64,000 bases of DNA, taken from Corynebacterium sp. NML98-0116 (lineage in GTDB: Bacteria; Actinomycetota; Actinomycetes; Mycobacteriales; Mycobacteriaceae). The stretch lies in contig NZ_CP017639.1 in the NCBI RefSeq assembly GCF_001767255.1, forward strand, positions 1,572,875 to 1,636,874. Direction: 5' to 3'. Below the pieces are notes generated by a model. The model saw only the letters and a list, made by a program, of their open reading frames with translations, was not told the DNA's origin and did not search any database. The translations under genes were made by a program, and so were the position numbers. Position 1 is the first letter of the stretch; every line of letters begins with the position of its first letter. This document shows, in pieces, positions 16,467 through 26,634 of this stretch.

Positions 16467-16718
16467 ATGAAGCGCAATAATAACCATCGCAAGGCGCGCA
16501 TGGAGCAGTCCCGCCGCCCGAAGAAGAACCCGTTGAAGGCCAAGGGCATCGAGAAGGTCGACTACAAGGACCTCGACACCCTTCGTCTGTTCATCTCTGA
16601 TCGTCACAAGATCCGTTCCCGCCGTGTTACCGGTCTTTCCCCACAGCAGCAGCGTGAAGTTGCTACTGCGGTGAAGAACGCACGCGAGATGGCTCTTCTG
16701 CCGTTCACCAGCCGCTAA
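16467..16718 (+). CDS. rpsR: 30S ribosomal protein S18
   Basis: 83 residues with the S18 core ([31 protein letters not shown], then [20 protein letters not shown]). The N-terminal Cys residues of zinc-type S18 are absent. AAGGAGG lies before the ATG. Many actinobacteria carry a second S18 near rpsF/rplI, so this is likely the paralogue. Confidence 0.94.
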   Translation: MKRNNNHRKARMEQSRRPKKNPLKAKGIEKVDYKDLDTLRLFISDRHKIRSRRVTGLSPQQQREVATAVKNAREMALLPFTSR

Positions 16719-16755
16719 AGTTCGGTTGACGATAACAGCGTAGAGTCTTTCGACG

Positions 16756-16793
16756 AACTCCCGCCCCCTGGTTTCCAGGCGCGGGAGTTTTTT
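16756..16793 (+). terminator. Terminator of the rpmB-rpsR operon
   Basis: Stem AACTCCCGC/GCGGGAGTT, with further pairing of the CCTGG loop side, then a run of T. Confidence 0.85.
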
Positions 16794-16825
16794 CATGCCC
16801 TGTTGAAGCTGACGCACGGCACGAC

Positions 16826-16853
16826 AAAAGGCCCCCACGACCGTGGGGGCCTT
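16826..16853 (-). terminator. Terminator after purH
   Basis: A 10-base perfect stem, GGCCCCCACG/CGTGGGGGCC, followed by TTTT in the minus direction. Confidence 0.88.
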
Positions 16854-16877
16854 CGGTATGTCTCGGGTTAGGCGATA

Positions 16878-18404
16878 CTAGTGCGCAAAGTGGCGCGTAC
16901 CGGTCACGTACATTGCGACGCCAGCGTCTTCTGCGGCCTTAATGACTTCCTCGTCGCGGATGGAACCACCAGGCTGCACGACGGCACGCACTCCGGCGTC
17001 CGCGAGGATCTGGAATCCATCTGCGAAAGGGAAGAACGCGTCGGAGGCGGCGACGGCACCGTTGGTACGGTTGCGGCCTTCGTCGAGCGAGTTAGCGCGG
17101 TCGACGGCCAGCTTCGCCGAATCGACGCGGTTGACCTGCCCCATGCCGATGCCGACGGTAGCGCCGTCGTGCGCAACGAGGATTGCGTTCGACTTCACGC
17201 AGCGTACTGCACGCCACGCGAACACGAGGTCCGACATGGTTGCGTCGTCGACGGCTTCGCCTGCCACTAGCTTCCAGTTTTCTGGGTTATCGCCCTCGGC
17301 CTGGAACGCGTCGCGCTCCTGGAGAAGGAAGCCGCCGGAGATCTGCTTGATCTCTTCGGTGTCTTGGCCTGGCTCCACTTCGAGGATGCGAAGGTTCTTC
17401 TTAGTCTGCAGCAGCTCGAGCGCATCCGGCGCGTAGGAAGGCGCGATGATGACCTCGGTAAAGATTGGCTTGACCTGCTCGGCAAGCTCGAGCGTGACCT
17501 CGCGGTTCGTCGCAATGACGCCGCCGTACGCAGATACAGGGTCGCAGGCGTGCGCCTTTCGGTGCGCGTCAGCGATGGACACCCCAGATACTGCGACGCC
17601 ACACGGGTTGGCGTGCTTGATGATTGCGACGCACGGTTCTTCGTGGTCCCAGGCTGCGCGCCACGCGGCGTCGGCATCCTGGTAGTTGTTGTAGCTCATT
17701 TCCTTGCCGCCGTACTGAGTGGCGTCGGCAAGGCCCCAGCCCTCGTTGATGACGCTTGCCGCCTGGTGCGGGTTCTCACCGTAGCGCAGCGCACCGTCCT
17801 CGTCGTCGCCGAGCTGCTCCGCAAACCAGTCTGCAACGGCGGCGTCGTACTCTGCGGTGTGCGCGAACGCCGCAGCCGCCAGTTCGCGGCGCTGCTCGAG
17901 GGTGAATCCACCCTGCTCAACTGCTTCTTGCGCCAGCTGGTACTGGTCCGGGGAGGTCAGGATCGCCACTGATGGGTGGTTCTTCGCTGCTGCGCGGACC
18001 ATGGAAGGACCGCCGATGTCGATCTGCTCGACGCATTCATCGAACTCCGCGCCGGACGCAACCGTTTCCTCGAATGGGTACAGGTTGACCACAACGAGCT
18101 CGAACGGTGCAACTCCGAGTTCCTCGAGCTGTTGCTTGTGGCTGTCCTTGCGGAGGTCTGCCAGGATACCTGCGTGCACGTGTGGATGCAGCGTCTTCAC
18201 GCGGCCTTCAAGTACCTCTGGAAATCCGGTGACTTCCGATACTTCGGTGACGGGCACACCGCTTGCGGCGATCTTTTTAGCAGTCGAACCAGTAGAGACA
18301 ATTTCCACACCGGCCGAGTGGAGCGCCTTGGCAAGCGGCTCAAGATCGGTCTTGTCGTACACGCTCACGAGCGCTCGACGAATAGGTGTGCGTTCGTTGT
18401 TCAT
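16878..18404 (-). CDS. purH: Bifunctional AICAR formyltransferase / IMP cyclohydrolase
   Basis: 508 residues. It carries out the last two steps of purine synthesis. The N-terminal MGS-like cyclohydrolase domain (about 1-190) includes [13 protein letters not shown] and [15 protein letters not shown]. The C-terminal transformylase domain has [21 protein letters not shown] (catalytic Lys-His) and [15 protein letters not shown]. The start overlaps the purN stop (ATGA, 18401-18404), so the two folate-dependent purine enzymes are coupled. Confidence 0.97.
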   Translation of the reverse strand: MNNERTPIRRALVSVYDKTDLEPLAKALHSAGVEIVSTGSTAKKIAASGVPVTEVSEVTGFPEVLEGRVKTLHPHVHAGILADLRKDSHKQQLEELGVAPFELVVVNLYPFEETVASGAEFDECVEQIDIGGPSMVRAAAKNHPSVAILTSPDQYQLAQEAVEQGGFTLEQRRELAAAAFAHTAEYDAAVADWFAEQLGDDEDGALRYGENPHQAASVINEGWGLADATQYGGKEMSYNNYQDADAAWRAAWDHEEPCVAIIKHANPCGVAVSGVSIADAHRKAHACDPVSAYGGVIATNREVTLELAEQVKPIFTEVIIAPSYAPDALELLQTKKNLRILEVEPGQDTEEIKQISGGFLLQERDAFQAEGDNPENWKLVAGEAVDDATMSDLVFAWRAVRCVKSNAILVAHDGATVGIGMGQVNRVDSAKLAVDRANSLDEGRNRTNGAVAASDAFFPFADGFQILADAGVRAVVQPGGSIRDEEVIKAAEDAGVAMYVTGTRHFAH

Positions 18405-18994
18405 TCGAAAGTGACCTTTCCTTCATGTATCGAAGCAGTAGCTAGTAGCTCAGTAACCTGACGGCGCTCTTCTTGCTTAATCCGTTCGTGCAGCGAGGAC
18501 TCCGTATCCCCTGGCTGCACCAGCACGGGGCGCTGCGCAATGATGCGGCCTGTGTCCATCCCGTCGTCGACAAAGTGGACGGTGCAGCCGGTGACCTTGA
18601 CGCCGTAAGCGAGGGCGTCGCGCACCGCGTGCGCTCCTGGGAAAGCAGGCAAGAGCGAAGGGTGAGTGTTAATTGTTTTACCTTCGTAGACATCCAAGAA
18701 TGGGCGCCCCAAAATGCGCATAAACCCTGCGGAAACAACAAGGTCCGGGCTGCAACTAGAGACGGTTTCCGCAAGGTGGGCATTCCACGCGTCACGGTCC
18801 TTTTCCATTTCCACGATTGCAGTCGGGATGCCTGCGTTCTTCGCCCTCTCGACTGCCGGACACACTTGGTCCGCAACAACTAGGTCAACACGGTATGCAC
18901 AAGGGTGGGCGTCCTGGTAGTCCATAATCGCCCGCAAGAGCGTTCCAGTACCAGAAACAAGGACGGCCACAGATAAAGCTTTATCAGCACTCAC
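18401..18994 (-). CDS. purN: Phosphoribosylglycinamide formyltransferase
   Basis: 197 residues from GTG 18994. It transfers a formyl group from 10-formyl-THF to GAR. Seen: the N-terminal [14 protein letters not shown], the active-site part [10 protein letters not shown] with [21 protein letters not shown] (catalytic Asn-His) and the Asp in [15 protein letters not shown]. It sits between perM and purH, 15 bases from perM, as in mycobacteria. Confidence 0.96.
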   Translation of the reverse strand: MSADKALSVAVLVSGTGTLLRAIMDYQDAHPCAYRVDLVVADQVCPAVERAKNAGIPTAIVEMEKDRDAWNAHLAETVSSCSPDLVVSAGFMRILGRPFLDVYEGKTINTHPSLLPAFPGAHAVRDALAYGVKVTGCTVHFVDDGMDTGRIIAQRPVLVQPGDTESSLHERIKQEERRQVTELLATASIHEGKVTFE

Positions 18995-19009
18995 GGTTCA
19001 TCAGTGTAG

Positions 19010-20275
19010 TCATTCTTCTTCCGCGTGTGAGCGGTTCAAGAAAGTTCGCACAAAGCGCACAAGCCACACCAATCCGCCCACGCCGACGGTCCATATAAAG
19101 AGGAAAAGCACTGCGGAAGCTAGGTCAGCGCCAACGACGCCGTACGCCCCCGCGTGCCCACGCGCGAGTAGGAGGCAGACGGCGAACATCGCTGCACTCC
19201 ACGAGCCAATGGCGGCGACTTCTACCATCGTTGACGTCCGCCGCACGAAGAACGCGCACAGGATGGTCACGGGCACGGCGAGGAGGACGGCTGCCCACGG
19301 CGCGACTGTCGCAGGGATTGCCGCGAAGAGTGGGAACGGGGGTAAGGGGACGGAGAGGACGTCAAAAAGCGACACTTCCCCTCTGCCGACGTGGAAGGAA
19401 CCGCCGAGAAGCACTGCGAGCGTGCCCACGACAGCATTCGGAAGGTACAAGATGCTCAGGAGGAGCAGCATGATGGCGCTCCCCCACCCGGAGTTGGGGT
19501 ATGCCGCGTAGGCTTCGCCAATGCTCTGGTAGCGCGCGGCGAGCACGAGGAGCAGCACAAGTCCGCTCCCCGCGCATAGAAAGAGGAGAAGCAGGCTCGC
19601 AGCGCGGGCCGTATCGACGGCCACCACCGGCACACGGACCGTGGTGGCGAGGGCCTGCCAAAGCACATGCCGAATACCAAAGAGGAAGCCGATGAGATGG
19701 ATGCAAGGCGGTAGCACTAGCGCTTGCCATGCGGGTGGTGGTTCTATCGCGAAGACTGCGGAGGCGTCAGTCACCATGAACAGCGCCATCGCGCTTGCAA
19801 GCAGCGGCAGCACAATCACCAGGCCAGCGATCACCGCGAGATCCAAGATGCTGACCTGCTTCGCGGTTGCGGCACGTACTCGCCACGCCATGAGGGCGGC
19901 GATCCCAATGGCTGGAAGCAGCGGCACCTGAGACAAGTACACGCCGTCGATCGTGAGGGATACTCCGTGAAGGGCAAACCATGTTTGCCCGATTGCGGCG
20001 GGCAGGTACGCAGTCTTCCATCCACCAATCAGGAGCGTCGCGGCGCAGACTGCAACGATGCCAAGGATGACATCGAGCGTCGGGATACCTATATAAGGGA
20101 GGTACGTCCGAATACGCGTCTTCCAGGTGCGCTCCTCCGGCGGAACGGTGTCGGCATCAGGCTTTCTTTTCGACGCCCACTTCGCACCGCGCCGTGCATT
20201 ACTCAGGAAACCGCGACCGCTGCCCCGCGAGGAGCGGTCCACCGGTGATGATTGAGGTCTTGTTTTCTTCGACAT
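19010..20275 (-). CDS. PerM-like cell division membrane protein (DUF6350)
   Basis: 421 residues. A basic, Ser/Arg-rich N-terminal tail (about 1-55) precedes about ten membrane helices. There is no enzymatic motif. Its place just upstream of purN and purH matches Rv0955 (PerM) of M. tuberculosis, which is needed for cell division during persistence and stabilises the divisome protein FtsB. Homology by synteny and topology is strong; the division role here is inferred. The purine genes follow at 15 bases, so an operon is likely. Confidence 0.78.
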   Translation of the reverse strand: MSKKTRPQSSPVDRSSRGSGRGFLSNARRGAKWASKRKPDADTVPPEERTWKTRIRTYLPYIGIPTLDVILGIVAVCAATLLIGGWKTAYLPAAIGQTWFALHGVSLTIDGVYLSQVPLLPAIGIAALMAWRVRAATAKQVSILDLAVIAGLVIVLPLLASAMALFMVTDASAVFAIEPPPAWQALVLPPCIHLIGFLFGIRHVLWQALATTVRVPVVAVDTARAASLLLLFLCAGSGLVLLLVLAARYQSIGEAYAAYPNSGWGSAIMLLLLSILYLPNAVVGTLAVLLGGSFHVGRGEVSLFDVLSVPLPPFPLFAAIPATVAPWAAVLLAVPVTILCAFFVRRTSTMVEVAAIGSWSAAMFAVCLLLARGHAGAYGVVGADLASAVLFLFIWTVGVGGLVWLVRFVRTFLNRSHAEEE

Positions 20276-20457
20276 TGCGCCTTATATTGCCATTGGTTGA
20301 CCGTTTTCTGCCGTTCGACACTACCGCATTCCACTCACTGCCTGGCGTTTTAGGCGATGTAACGTAATACGCAAAGAAAACGATTAAGAAATACTCAGGT
20401 TATAGCTTGCCTTAGCGCATTCGATTCATTACAGTTACCTCTCGTAGATAACAGGAA

Positions 20458-20484
20458 GGTTACAAACGTTACAGTTCTGTAACC
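20458..20484 (+). promoter_or_regulatory. Palindrome and GTTAC repeats upstream of the first M23 peptidase
   Basis: A perfect 16-base palindrome, GTTACAGttCTGTAAC (20468-20483), overlaps a hairpin GGTTACA/TGTAACC. A further AGTTAC lies at about 20433. Repeated GTTAC/GTAAC elements resemble reported MtrA boxes of actinobacteria, whose targets include envelope peptidases. Regulation by MtrA is inferred. Confidence 0.45.
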
Positions 20485-20507
20485 AACGGGAAGTCTAAAG
20501 AGGGTCC

Positions 20508-21224
20508 ATGCTCCACTCAACGAAATCAGCTGGCAAGCACGGCAAGCAGTCCCCTAACAAGGGTCGCGTCGCAATGGTTGCCGTTGCCACTGGCGCCGTC
20601 TCCACCGCCGGACTCTCTGGCGCTGCCGCAGCTGCGCTTCAGGGCGATGGCACCCAGCAAGCTGACAGCTACACCCTCGCCGCAGACACCGACCAGCTCA
20701 CGGCACTGACCGATGAGGCTGCGCCACAGATCCTCGCTATCGCGGAATACAAGCCGGTTGAGAACCTTGCGGATCAGCTCGTGAAGGCAGTCGCACATTC
20801 CGAGGAGGTCGCACGCGCCGATGAAGCCGCTCGCGCACCGCTGGTTGTGAAGCCAGCTGAGGGCGTGTTCACCTCCGGATTTGGCCCTCGCTGGGGTTCC
20901 TTCCACTCTGGCGTCGACATCGCCAACGTGAATGGCACCCCAATCCTGGCCGTCATGGACGGCACCGTCATCGACTCCGGCCCGGCACAGGGCTACGGCA
21001 ACTGGATCCGCATCCGACACGAGGATGGCTCTGTCTCCGTATATGGCCACATGGATTCCCTCTACGCTTCCGTCGGTCAGGTTGTGCACGCCGGAGAACT
21101 CATCGCAGGTATGGGTAGCCAGGGCTTCTCCACCGGCTCACACCTGCACTTCGAGATCCACCCAGATGGCAACACTCCTGTTGACCCGGCGACGTGGCTC
21201 GCAGAGCGTGGCATTCAGCTCTAA
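20508..21224 (+). CDS. Secreted M23 family metallopeptidase (LytM type)
   Basis: 238 residues. A signal sequence (VAMVAVATGAVSTAGLSGAAAAAL) is followed by a spacer and a C-terminal LytM domain (about 120-235). The zinc ligands are in HSGVDIAN (H-x3-D) and SHLHFE (H-x-H), and the substrate-side motif is TSGFGPRWG. Such enzymes cut cross-link peptides in peptidoglycan or activate other hydrolases during daughter cell separation. All ligands are present. It has its own promoter region with GTTAC repeats and a strong terminator. Confidence 0.93.
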   Translation: MLHSTKSAGKHGKQSPNKGRVAMVAVATGAVSTAGLSGAAAAALQGDGTQQADSYTLAADTDQLTALTDEAAPQILAIAEYKPVENLADQLVKAVAHSEEVARADEAARAPLVVKPAEGVFTSGFGPRWGSFHSGVDIANVNGTPILAVMDGTVIDSGPAQGYGNWIRIRHEDGSVSVYGHMDSLYASVGQVVHAGELIAGMGSQGFSTGSHLHFEIHPDGNTPVDPATWLAERGIQL

Positions 21225-21533
21225 ATCCAAAACTTCAGACCGCTGTGGCTCATATATGAGTCACAGCGGTTTTTTCTTTTTCGACACGGCGAGTGGGGGG
21301 ACCGAACACTACCCCCACCCTCAATCACATTGGCAACATTGTTCCCATTAATCACATCTATCACAGGCGCGCAGCCTGCTGATTTCCAGAACCGCCGAAC
21401 CCGTTCGAACATACTTTTCCCTCTCTACCTGCAGTTACGCGTTGCCAAGCCTCCGGCCGGTGACTAAGTTTTGTCGCTGTATGTGGCTACAACGTGGCCG
21501 CCCGGATATTTGTAGAAAAGGTTGCTTCTCCGT
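21225..21533 (+). other. Intergenic region between the two M23 genes
   Basis: 309 bases. The first 50 hold the terminator of the upstream gene. The remainder is presumably the promoter region of the second peptidase; a GTTACGCGTTGCC stretch lies at about 21435. I see no convincing -35/-10 pair and no coding ORF. Confidence 0.4.
21239..21277 (+). terminator. Terminator of the first M23 gene
   Basis: Stem ACCGCTGTG with its partner CACAGCGGT around an internal palindrome CTCATATATGAG, then six T. Confidence 0.88.
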
Positions 21534-22223
21534 ATGAATCGCACAGTACTTTCGGCACTTGCCGTCGCGACTGCGTCCATGCTCACTCTCACCGCTTCCC
21601 CTGCGAACGCTGTAGGTCTCACGCTGAACGGCGCTCCGATTGACCACAATCAGGCCGTGAAGGCTGTTGCGCAAGCAGCAGACACGATTCTGGATAGCGG
21701 TGCAACCCTGCGCGTCGGAGAGTACTCACTCGTGTACGACCCGCGCGTCATTCAGGAAAACCTCGGTCTCTCCTTCCAGCAGGAAGGCGCGAACGGTGGC
21801 GTCCGCTACCAGCGTGGCCGCACCGCCGATGGCCGCACGGTCGTCACCCCGGCAACGGGGACGTTTACGTCCGGGTTCGGCCCACGCTGGGGCACAGTCC
21901 ACCAGGGAATCGACATCGCGAACAACCTCGGCTCCCCGATCTACGCCGTGATGGATGGCACCGTCATCAACGCCGGCCCGGCCCAGGGCTTCGGCAACTG
22001 GGTCGTGATCAAGCACGACGGCGGCGAGGTCTCCGTTTACGGCCACATGGCGGTCTACAACGTCAGCGTCGGCCAACGCGTGACGGCCGGCCAGCAGATC
22101 GCGCAGATCGGCAACGAAGGCTTCTCCACCGGGCCGCACCTCCACTTCGAGATCCACCCAGATGGCGTGACACCAGTAGACCCTGTGCCGTGGTTCGCGC
22201 AGGCAGGTATCCGCATCCAGTAG
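21534..22223 (+). CDS. Second secreted M23 family metallopeptidase
   Basis: 229 residues from ATG 21534. A signal peptide (VLSALAVATASMLTLTASPANA) precedes a short spacer and a LytM domain very like that of the upstream gene: TSGFGPRWGTVHQGIDIAN with H-x3-D, AVMDGTVI and PHLHFE with H-x-H. The pair looks like a tandem duplication that diverged in the N-terminal spacer. The start at 21534 gives a normal signal peptide; AAAAGG lies 12 bases upstream. Its stop directly abuts the stop of pcrA on the other strand (22223/22224). Confidence 0.92.
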   Translation: MNRTVLSALAVATASMLTLTASPANAVGLTLNGAPIDHNQAVKAVAQAADTILDSGATLRVGEYSLVYDPRVIQENLGLSFQQEGANGGVRYQRGRTADGRTVVTPATGTFTSGFGPRWGTVHQGIDIANNLGSPIYAVMDGTVINAGPAQGFGNWVVIKHDGGEVSVYGHMAVYNVSVGQRVTAGQQIAQIGNEGFSTGPHLHFEIHPDGVTPVDPVPWFAQAGIRIQ

Positions 22224-24554
22224 TTAGAGCTTCTCCATCGGGACGCCGCCGATCAGCATCAGGCGGACTGTCCCGGAGGAACCAAAGTCAATCGTCACGG
22301 TTTCTCGCACTCCCGCACCATCAACGGCCAGTACGGTACCCAGCCCGTATTTTGCATGGTTGACCCGGTCCCCGACCGCCAGCTGCAGGTCCTTGTTCAC
22401 CTTGGTCCTGCTGCTACCGCCGCGCGACTGCGACCGCCCAAACCCGTTGCTGCGGCTCCGGCCACCAGTTGACCACGGTGAATGCGAAGAGCCCGAAGAA
22501 TACGTGGGCTCCTCACGCTTCCAATCGATGAGTTCCTGCGGAATCTCCCCAAGGAATCGGCTCGCCGGGTTTGTCACCGGGCTCCCCCATGAGGACCGCA
22601 CCATCGCGCGCGTCAGGTAAAGGCGCTTGCGCGCACGGGTGATGCCGACATACGCCAGGCGACGCTCTTCGGCGAGCTCCGCCGGATCCCCCAAGGCGCG
22701 CAGGTGCGGGAACTGCCCGTCTTCCCACCCAGTCACAAACACGACGGGGAACTCAAGACCCTTTGCGGTGTGCAGCGTCATCAACGTGACTACGCCCTGA
22801 TCATTCTCAGGAAGCTGATCGGCGTCAGCGACGAGCGCCACCTTCTCCAGGAAGGCTTGTAGGGTTCCTGGCAGCGGTTCACCCTCGTCGAAGATCTCCG
22901 AAATTTCCTCGTCGCTGAGGTACGCCAGCTGCAGTGCAGACTCCGAGGAATACTCGCGCGCGACGGACACCAACTCGTTTAGGTTGTCCAAGCGCGTCGC
23001 GTCCTGTGGGTCGTTCGACTGCTCCAACTGCGCTTTGTACCCGGTGACGTCCAGAATCGTGGAGACCAGCTCCCCGAGGTCAGCGTTACTCGCCCCTTCC
23101 TGCTGGTCCGCTGTCATTTCCTCGCGCAATTCATCCATCATGGTGACAAAACCATTGATGGCGTTCTTCGCGCGCGTACCCAGTGCGTCAATGCCGCCAT
23201 CTGCCGCAACCCGCAGCGCTTGGCCGAAGCTCACCGAGTAGGTCTGCGCGTACAGCGCCACCGTGGACTGCGCCTTATCCCCGATGGCACGCTTTGGCTC
23301 GTTAATAATCCTGCGCAGGCTGACCGTGTCGTCCGGGTTTTCTAGCGCCTTGAGGTAGGCCACGATATCGCGAACCTCTTTGCGCTCATAGAAGCGCGTG
23401 CCGCCTACCACCTTGTACGGGATCCCGGTGCGAATGAAGATGTCTTCCAACGCACGCGATGCATTGTTGGTGCGGTACATGATCGCGATGTCGGAGTAGG
23501 GCACTCCACTGTCTGTGAGCCGGTCGATCTCGCCAGCGATAAACCGAGCCTCGTCGTGCTCGTTGTCCGCGACGTAGCCGACGATCTGGTCGCCGGTGCC
23601 GTGGTCCGTCCACAGCTTCTTCGGGCGCCGACCGGTGTTCTGGGAAATCACCGCGTTGGCAGCGTCCAAGATGGTTTGCGTCGAGCGGTAGTTCTGCTCC
23701 AGCACGATGGTGGTTGCGTCGGGGTAGTCGCGCTCAAACTCCTCGATGTTGCGGATCGTCGCGCCACGGAACGCGTAAATCGACTGGTCGGAGTCGCCAA
23801 CTACGGCAAGCTCAGAAGCCTCAGGCCCCTTGCCCACCAGGGTGTGGATGAGTTCGTACTGCGCATGGTTCGTGTCCTGGTACTCGTCCACGAGTACGTG
23901 GCGGAAGCGGCGTCGATAATAATCCGCAACCTGCGGGTGCTCCTTAAAAATCCGCACGACCTCCCCGATGAGGTCGTCGAAGTCGACAGCGTTCGCGGCG
24001 CGCAGGCGGCGCTGATACTCAACAAACACCTTGGCCACAGTGGAATCGAATGGGTTGTGGGTGCGCTGCGCGTCGTCGGCCGCCTGCTGTTCGTCGATGA
24101 GCTCGTTCTTGAGGTTCGAGATCGCATTCGCGAGCACCCGGGGTGAAAACTTCTTCAGGTCGAGATTGTTCTCTTTGGCAATCATCGAGAGCAGTCGGCG
24201 AGAATCGTCGGCGTCATAGATACTGAAGTTCGTGTTCAGGCCAGGAACGAGCTGGGCCTGCTGGCGAAGGATCCGCACGCAGATCGAGTGAAAGGTTGCC
24301 ACCCACATCCGCTCGGTCTGCGGCCCGATCAGCGCCGCGACGCGCTCCTTCATCTCCGCGGCGGCCTTGTTGGTAAATGTGATCGCCAGGACCTGCCAGG
24401 GCGCGACGCCTCGTTCCTGCAGTAGGAATGCGATACGCCTGGTCAGCACTGCGGTTTTGCCGGACCCAGCGCCCGCGACAATCAGAAGAGGCGAGCCGCT
24501 GTGGCGCACGGCGGCTTCCTGTTGGGGGTTGAGTCCTAGCGTCAGATCATTCAT
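22224..24554 (-). CDS. pcrA: ATP-dependent DNA helicase PcrA/UvrD
   Basis: About 776 residues from ATG 24554. Superfamily 1A 3'-5' helicase for repair and replication-conflict relief. Motifs in order: GLNPQQEAAV (Q motif), IVAGAGSGKTAVLTRR (I), ITFTNKAAAEM (Ia), VLVDEYQDTNHAQYELI (II), VVGDSDQSIYAFRGA (III), LEQNYRSTQTIL (IV), VTLMTLHTAKGLEFPVVFVTGWEDGQFP (V) and RRLAYVGITRARKRLYLT (VI). The C-terminal Tudor-like segment that binds RNA polymerase (VGDRVNHAKYGLGTVLAV) is present. Confidence 0.97.
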   Translation of the reverse strand: MNDLTLGLNPQQEAAVRHSGSPLLIVAGAGSGKTAVLTRRIAFLLQERGVAPWQVLAITFTNKAAAEMKERVAALIGPQTERMWVATFHSICVRILRQQAQLVPGLNTNFSIYDADDSRRLLSMIAKENNLDLKKFSPRVLANAISNLKNELIDEQQAADDAQRTHNPFDSTVAKVFVEYQRRLRAANAVDFDDLIGEVVRIFKEHPQVADYYRRRFRHVLVDEYQDTNHAQYELIHTLVGKGPEASELAVVGDSDQSIYAFRGATIRNIEEFERDYPDATTIVLEQNYRSTQTILDAANAVISQNTGRRPKKLWTDHGTGDQIVGYVADNEHDEARFIAGEIDRLTDSGVPYSDIAIMYRTNNASRALEDIFIRTGIPYKVVGGTRFYERKEVRDIVAYLKALENPDDTVSLRRIINEPKRAIGDKAQSTVALYAQTYSVSFGQALRVAADGGIDALGTRAKNAINGFVTMMDELREEMTADQQEGASNADLGELVSTILDVTGYKAQLEQSNDPQDATRLDNLNELVSVAREYSSESALQLAYLSDEEISEIFDEGEPLPGTLQAFLEKVALVADADQLPENDQGVVTLMTLHTAKGLEFPVVFVTGWEDGQFPHLRALGDPAELAEERRLAYVGITRARKRLYLTRAMVRSSWGSPVTNPASRFLGEIPQELIDWKREEPTYSSGSSHSPWSTGGRSRSNGFGRSQSRGGSSRTKVNKDLQLAVGDRVNHAKYGLGTVLAVDGAGVRETVTIDFGSSGTVRLMLIGGVPMEKL

Positions 24555-24615
24555 GTCACACACCCTAACTCACACCCCGGACACAACCGCTGGAGCAGTG
24601 GCATAATGAGCAACC

Positions 24616-24909
24616 ATGAGTGACTTCGAAATCCGCATGCCGTCCGGGACGGACGATCCGCTCTCCGATGCGGAGATCCAGCAGTACCGCAAAGAGATTG
24701 ACCGCCTCGACCGTGTGATTTTGGACGCGATTAAGCGTCGCACCAAGGTGTCGAAGGCGATCGGCAAGACGCGGATGGGGTCGGGCGGCACAAAGCTTGT
24801 GCACACCCGCGAGGTCGCGATCATTAACCAATTCCGCGATGAGCTTGGGGAGGAAGGCCCGGCGCTGGCAAATATCTTGCTGCGCCTGGGACGCGGAAAG
24901 CTGGGCTAG
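24616..24909 (+). CDS. Chorismate mutase (AroQ type)
   Basis: 97 residues, all-helical. It converts chorismate to prephenate for Phe and Tyr. Key residues: Arg in EIQQYRKEIDRLDRVILDAIKRR, Lys-Ala-Ile-Gly in KVSKAIGKTRM and the C-terminal helix with VAIINQFRDELGEEG. Short cytosolic actinobacterial mutases of this kind are weak alone and are activated by DAHP synthase; that partner is not in the window. CATAAT lies shortly before the ATG. Divergent from pcrA. Confidence 0.9.
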   Translation: MSDFEIRMPSGTDDPLSDAEIQQYRKEIDRLDRVILDAIKRRTKVSKAIGKTRMGSGGTKLVHTREVAIINQFRDELGEEGPALANILLRLGRGKLG

Positions 24910-24981
24910 CCCCAACAACGCACTCCCCAACTTTCGTAGTACCATATCAAGGCAGACAACCATCCGTTTCAAGGAGGAACT

Positions 24982-26622
24982 ATGTCCGATATCACCGCCA
25001 CGCCAGCCTGGTCTAACTTGGAGAAGCTCCACGCCTCCAAGGCTGATACGACCCTGCGCGAGCTCTTCGACCGCGACGCAGACCGCGCGAAGAAGCTCAC
25101 CTTCGACGCAGCAGGGCTGCACGTTGACCTTTCCAAGCAGCTTATCGACGCCGACGTCGTCGATGCGCTCGTCTCCCTCGCAGAAACCGCACAGCTTCGC
25201 ACCAAGATCGACGCGATGTTCGCGGGCGAGCACATCAACGACACCGAGGACCGCGCGGTGCTGCACACGGCGCTGCGCCTTCCGGTAGAGGCCAACCTTG
25301 AGGTCGACGGCCAAGACGTGGCGGCGGACGTGCATGAGGTGCTGGGCCGGATGCGTGACTTCGCATCGGCGCTTCGCTCCGGCGAATGGCTGGGCCACAC
25401 CGGACACACCATTAAGAAGATCGTCAACATTGGTATTGGTGGTTCGGACCTGGGACCTGCGATGGCAACCAAGGCACTGCGCGCCTACGCAACCGCGGGC
25501 ATTACCGCAGAGTTCGTCTCCAACGTCGACCCGGCGGACATCGCCGCAGTCCTCGACCGTTGCAACCCTGAAGAGACGCTGTTCGTCATCGCATCGAAGA
25601 CGTTCACCACCCAGGAGACCCTGACCAACGCACACGTGGCGAAGCGCTGGCTCATCGAACAGTTCAACGGCGACGCCTCCGCTGTGGCGAAGCACTTCGT
25701 CGCAGTGTCTACGAACGCGGAAAAGGTCGCCGAGTTCGGCATCGATACCGCGAACATGTTCCCGTTCTGGAACTGGGTCGGTGGCCGCTACTCCATGGAC
25801 TCCGCGATTGGCCTGAGCCTGATGGCCGTCATCGGACCGATGGACTTCATGCGCATGCTCGAGGGCTTCCACGCCATGGATGAGCACTTCCGCACCACCG
25901 AGTTCTCCCAGAACGTGCCGGTGCTGATGGGCCTGCTCAACGTCTGGTACCGCAACTTCTACAACGCCGAGACGCACGCCGTCCTGCCGTACTCCGAGGA
26001 CCTTTCTCGCTTCCCTGCCTACCTGCAGCAGCTGACCATGGAGTCCAACGGCAAGTCCGTGCGCCACGACGGCACCGCAGTGACCTACAACACCGGCGAG
26101 ATTTTCTGGGGCGAGCCAGGCACGAACGGCCAGCACGCATTCTTCCAGCTGCTGCACCAGGGCACCTCGCTCGTGCCGGCGGACTTCATCGGCTTCGCCA
26201 CCCCGAAGGAAGACTTCCCGACCATGACCGGCGAAGGCTCCATGCACGACCTGCTGATGGGCAACTTCTTCGCACAGACGAAGGTGCTCGCGTTCGGCAA
26301 GGACCAGGCCGCCATCGAGGCCGAGGGTGTCGACGCCACGCTGGCCCCGCACAAGGTCATGCCAGGCAACCGTCCGACCACGACCATCCTGGCCGAGGAG
26401 CTGACCCCGTTCACGCTCGGTGCACTCATCGCGCTCTACGAGCACATCGTGTTCACCGAAGGTGTGATTTGGGACATCAACTCGTTTGACCAGTGGGGCG
26501 TCGAGCTCGGCAAGCAGCAGGCAAACGACCTGGCCAAGGCAGTCGCGGGCGAAGAAACTCCAGCAACCGGCGATGCTTCCACCGACGCACTGATTGGCTG
26601 GTACCGCGAAAACCGTCGCTAG
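24982..26622 (+). CDS. pgi: Glucose-6-phosphate isomerase
   Basis: 546 residues. It interconverts glucose-6-phosphate and fructose-6-phosphate. Signatures: [41 protein letters not shown] (catalytic Lys region), [21 protein letters not shown] and the C-terminal [12 protein letters not shown] with the active-site Lys. AAGGAGG sits just upstream of the ATG. A 690-residue open frame on the other strand over this gene is a codon-bias shadow. Confidence 0.98.
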   Translation: MSDITATPAWSNLEKLHASKADTTLRELFDRDADRAKKLTFDAAGLHVDLSKQLIDADVVDALVSLAETAQLRTKIDAMFAGEHINDTEDRAVLHTALRLPVEANLEVDGQDVAADVHEVLGRMRDFASALRSGEWLGHTGHTIKKIVNIGIGGSDLGPAMATKALRAYATAGITAEFVSNVDPADIAAVLDRCNPEETLFVIASKTFTTQETLTNAHVAKRWLIEQFNGDASAVAKHFVAVSTNAEKVAEFGIDTANMFPFWNWVGGRYSMDSAIGLSLMAVIGPMDFMRMLEGFHAMDEHFRTTEFSQNVPVLMGLLNVWYRNFYNAETHAVLPYSEDLSRFPAYLQQLTMESNGKSVRHDGTAVTYNTGEIFWGEPGTNGQHAFFQLLHQGTSLVPADFIGFATPKEDFPTMTGEGSMHDLLMGNFFAQTKVLAFGKDQAAIEAEGVDATLAPHKVMPGNRPTTTILAEELTPFTLGALIALYEHIVFTEGVIWDINSFDQWGVELGKQQANDLAKAVAGEETPATGDASTDALIGWYRENRR

Positions 26623-26634
26623 CGCTTGGTGCAT

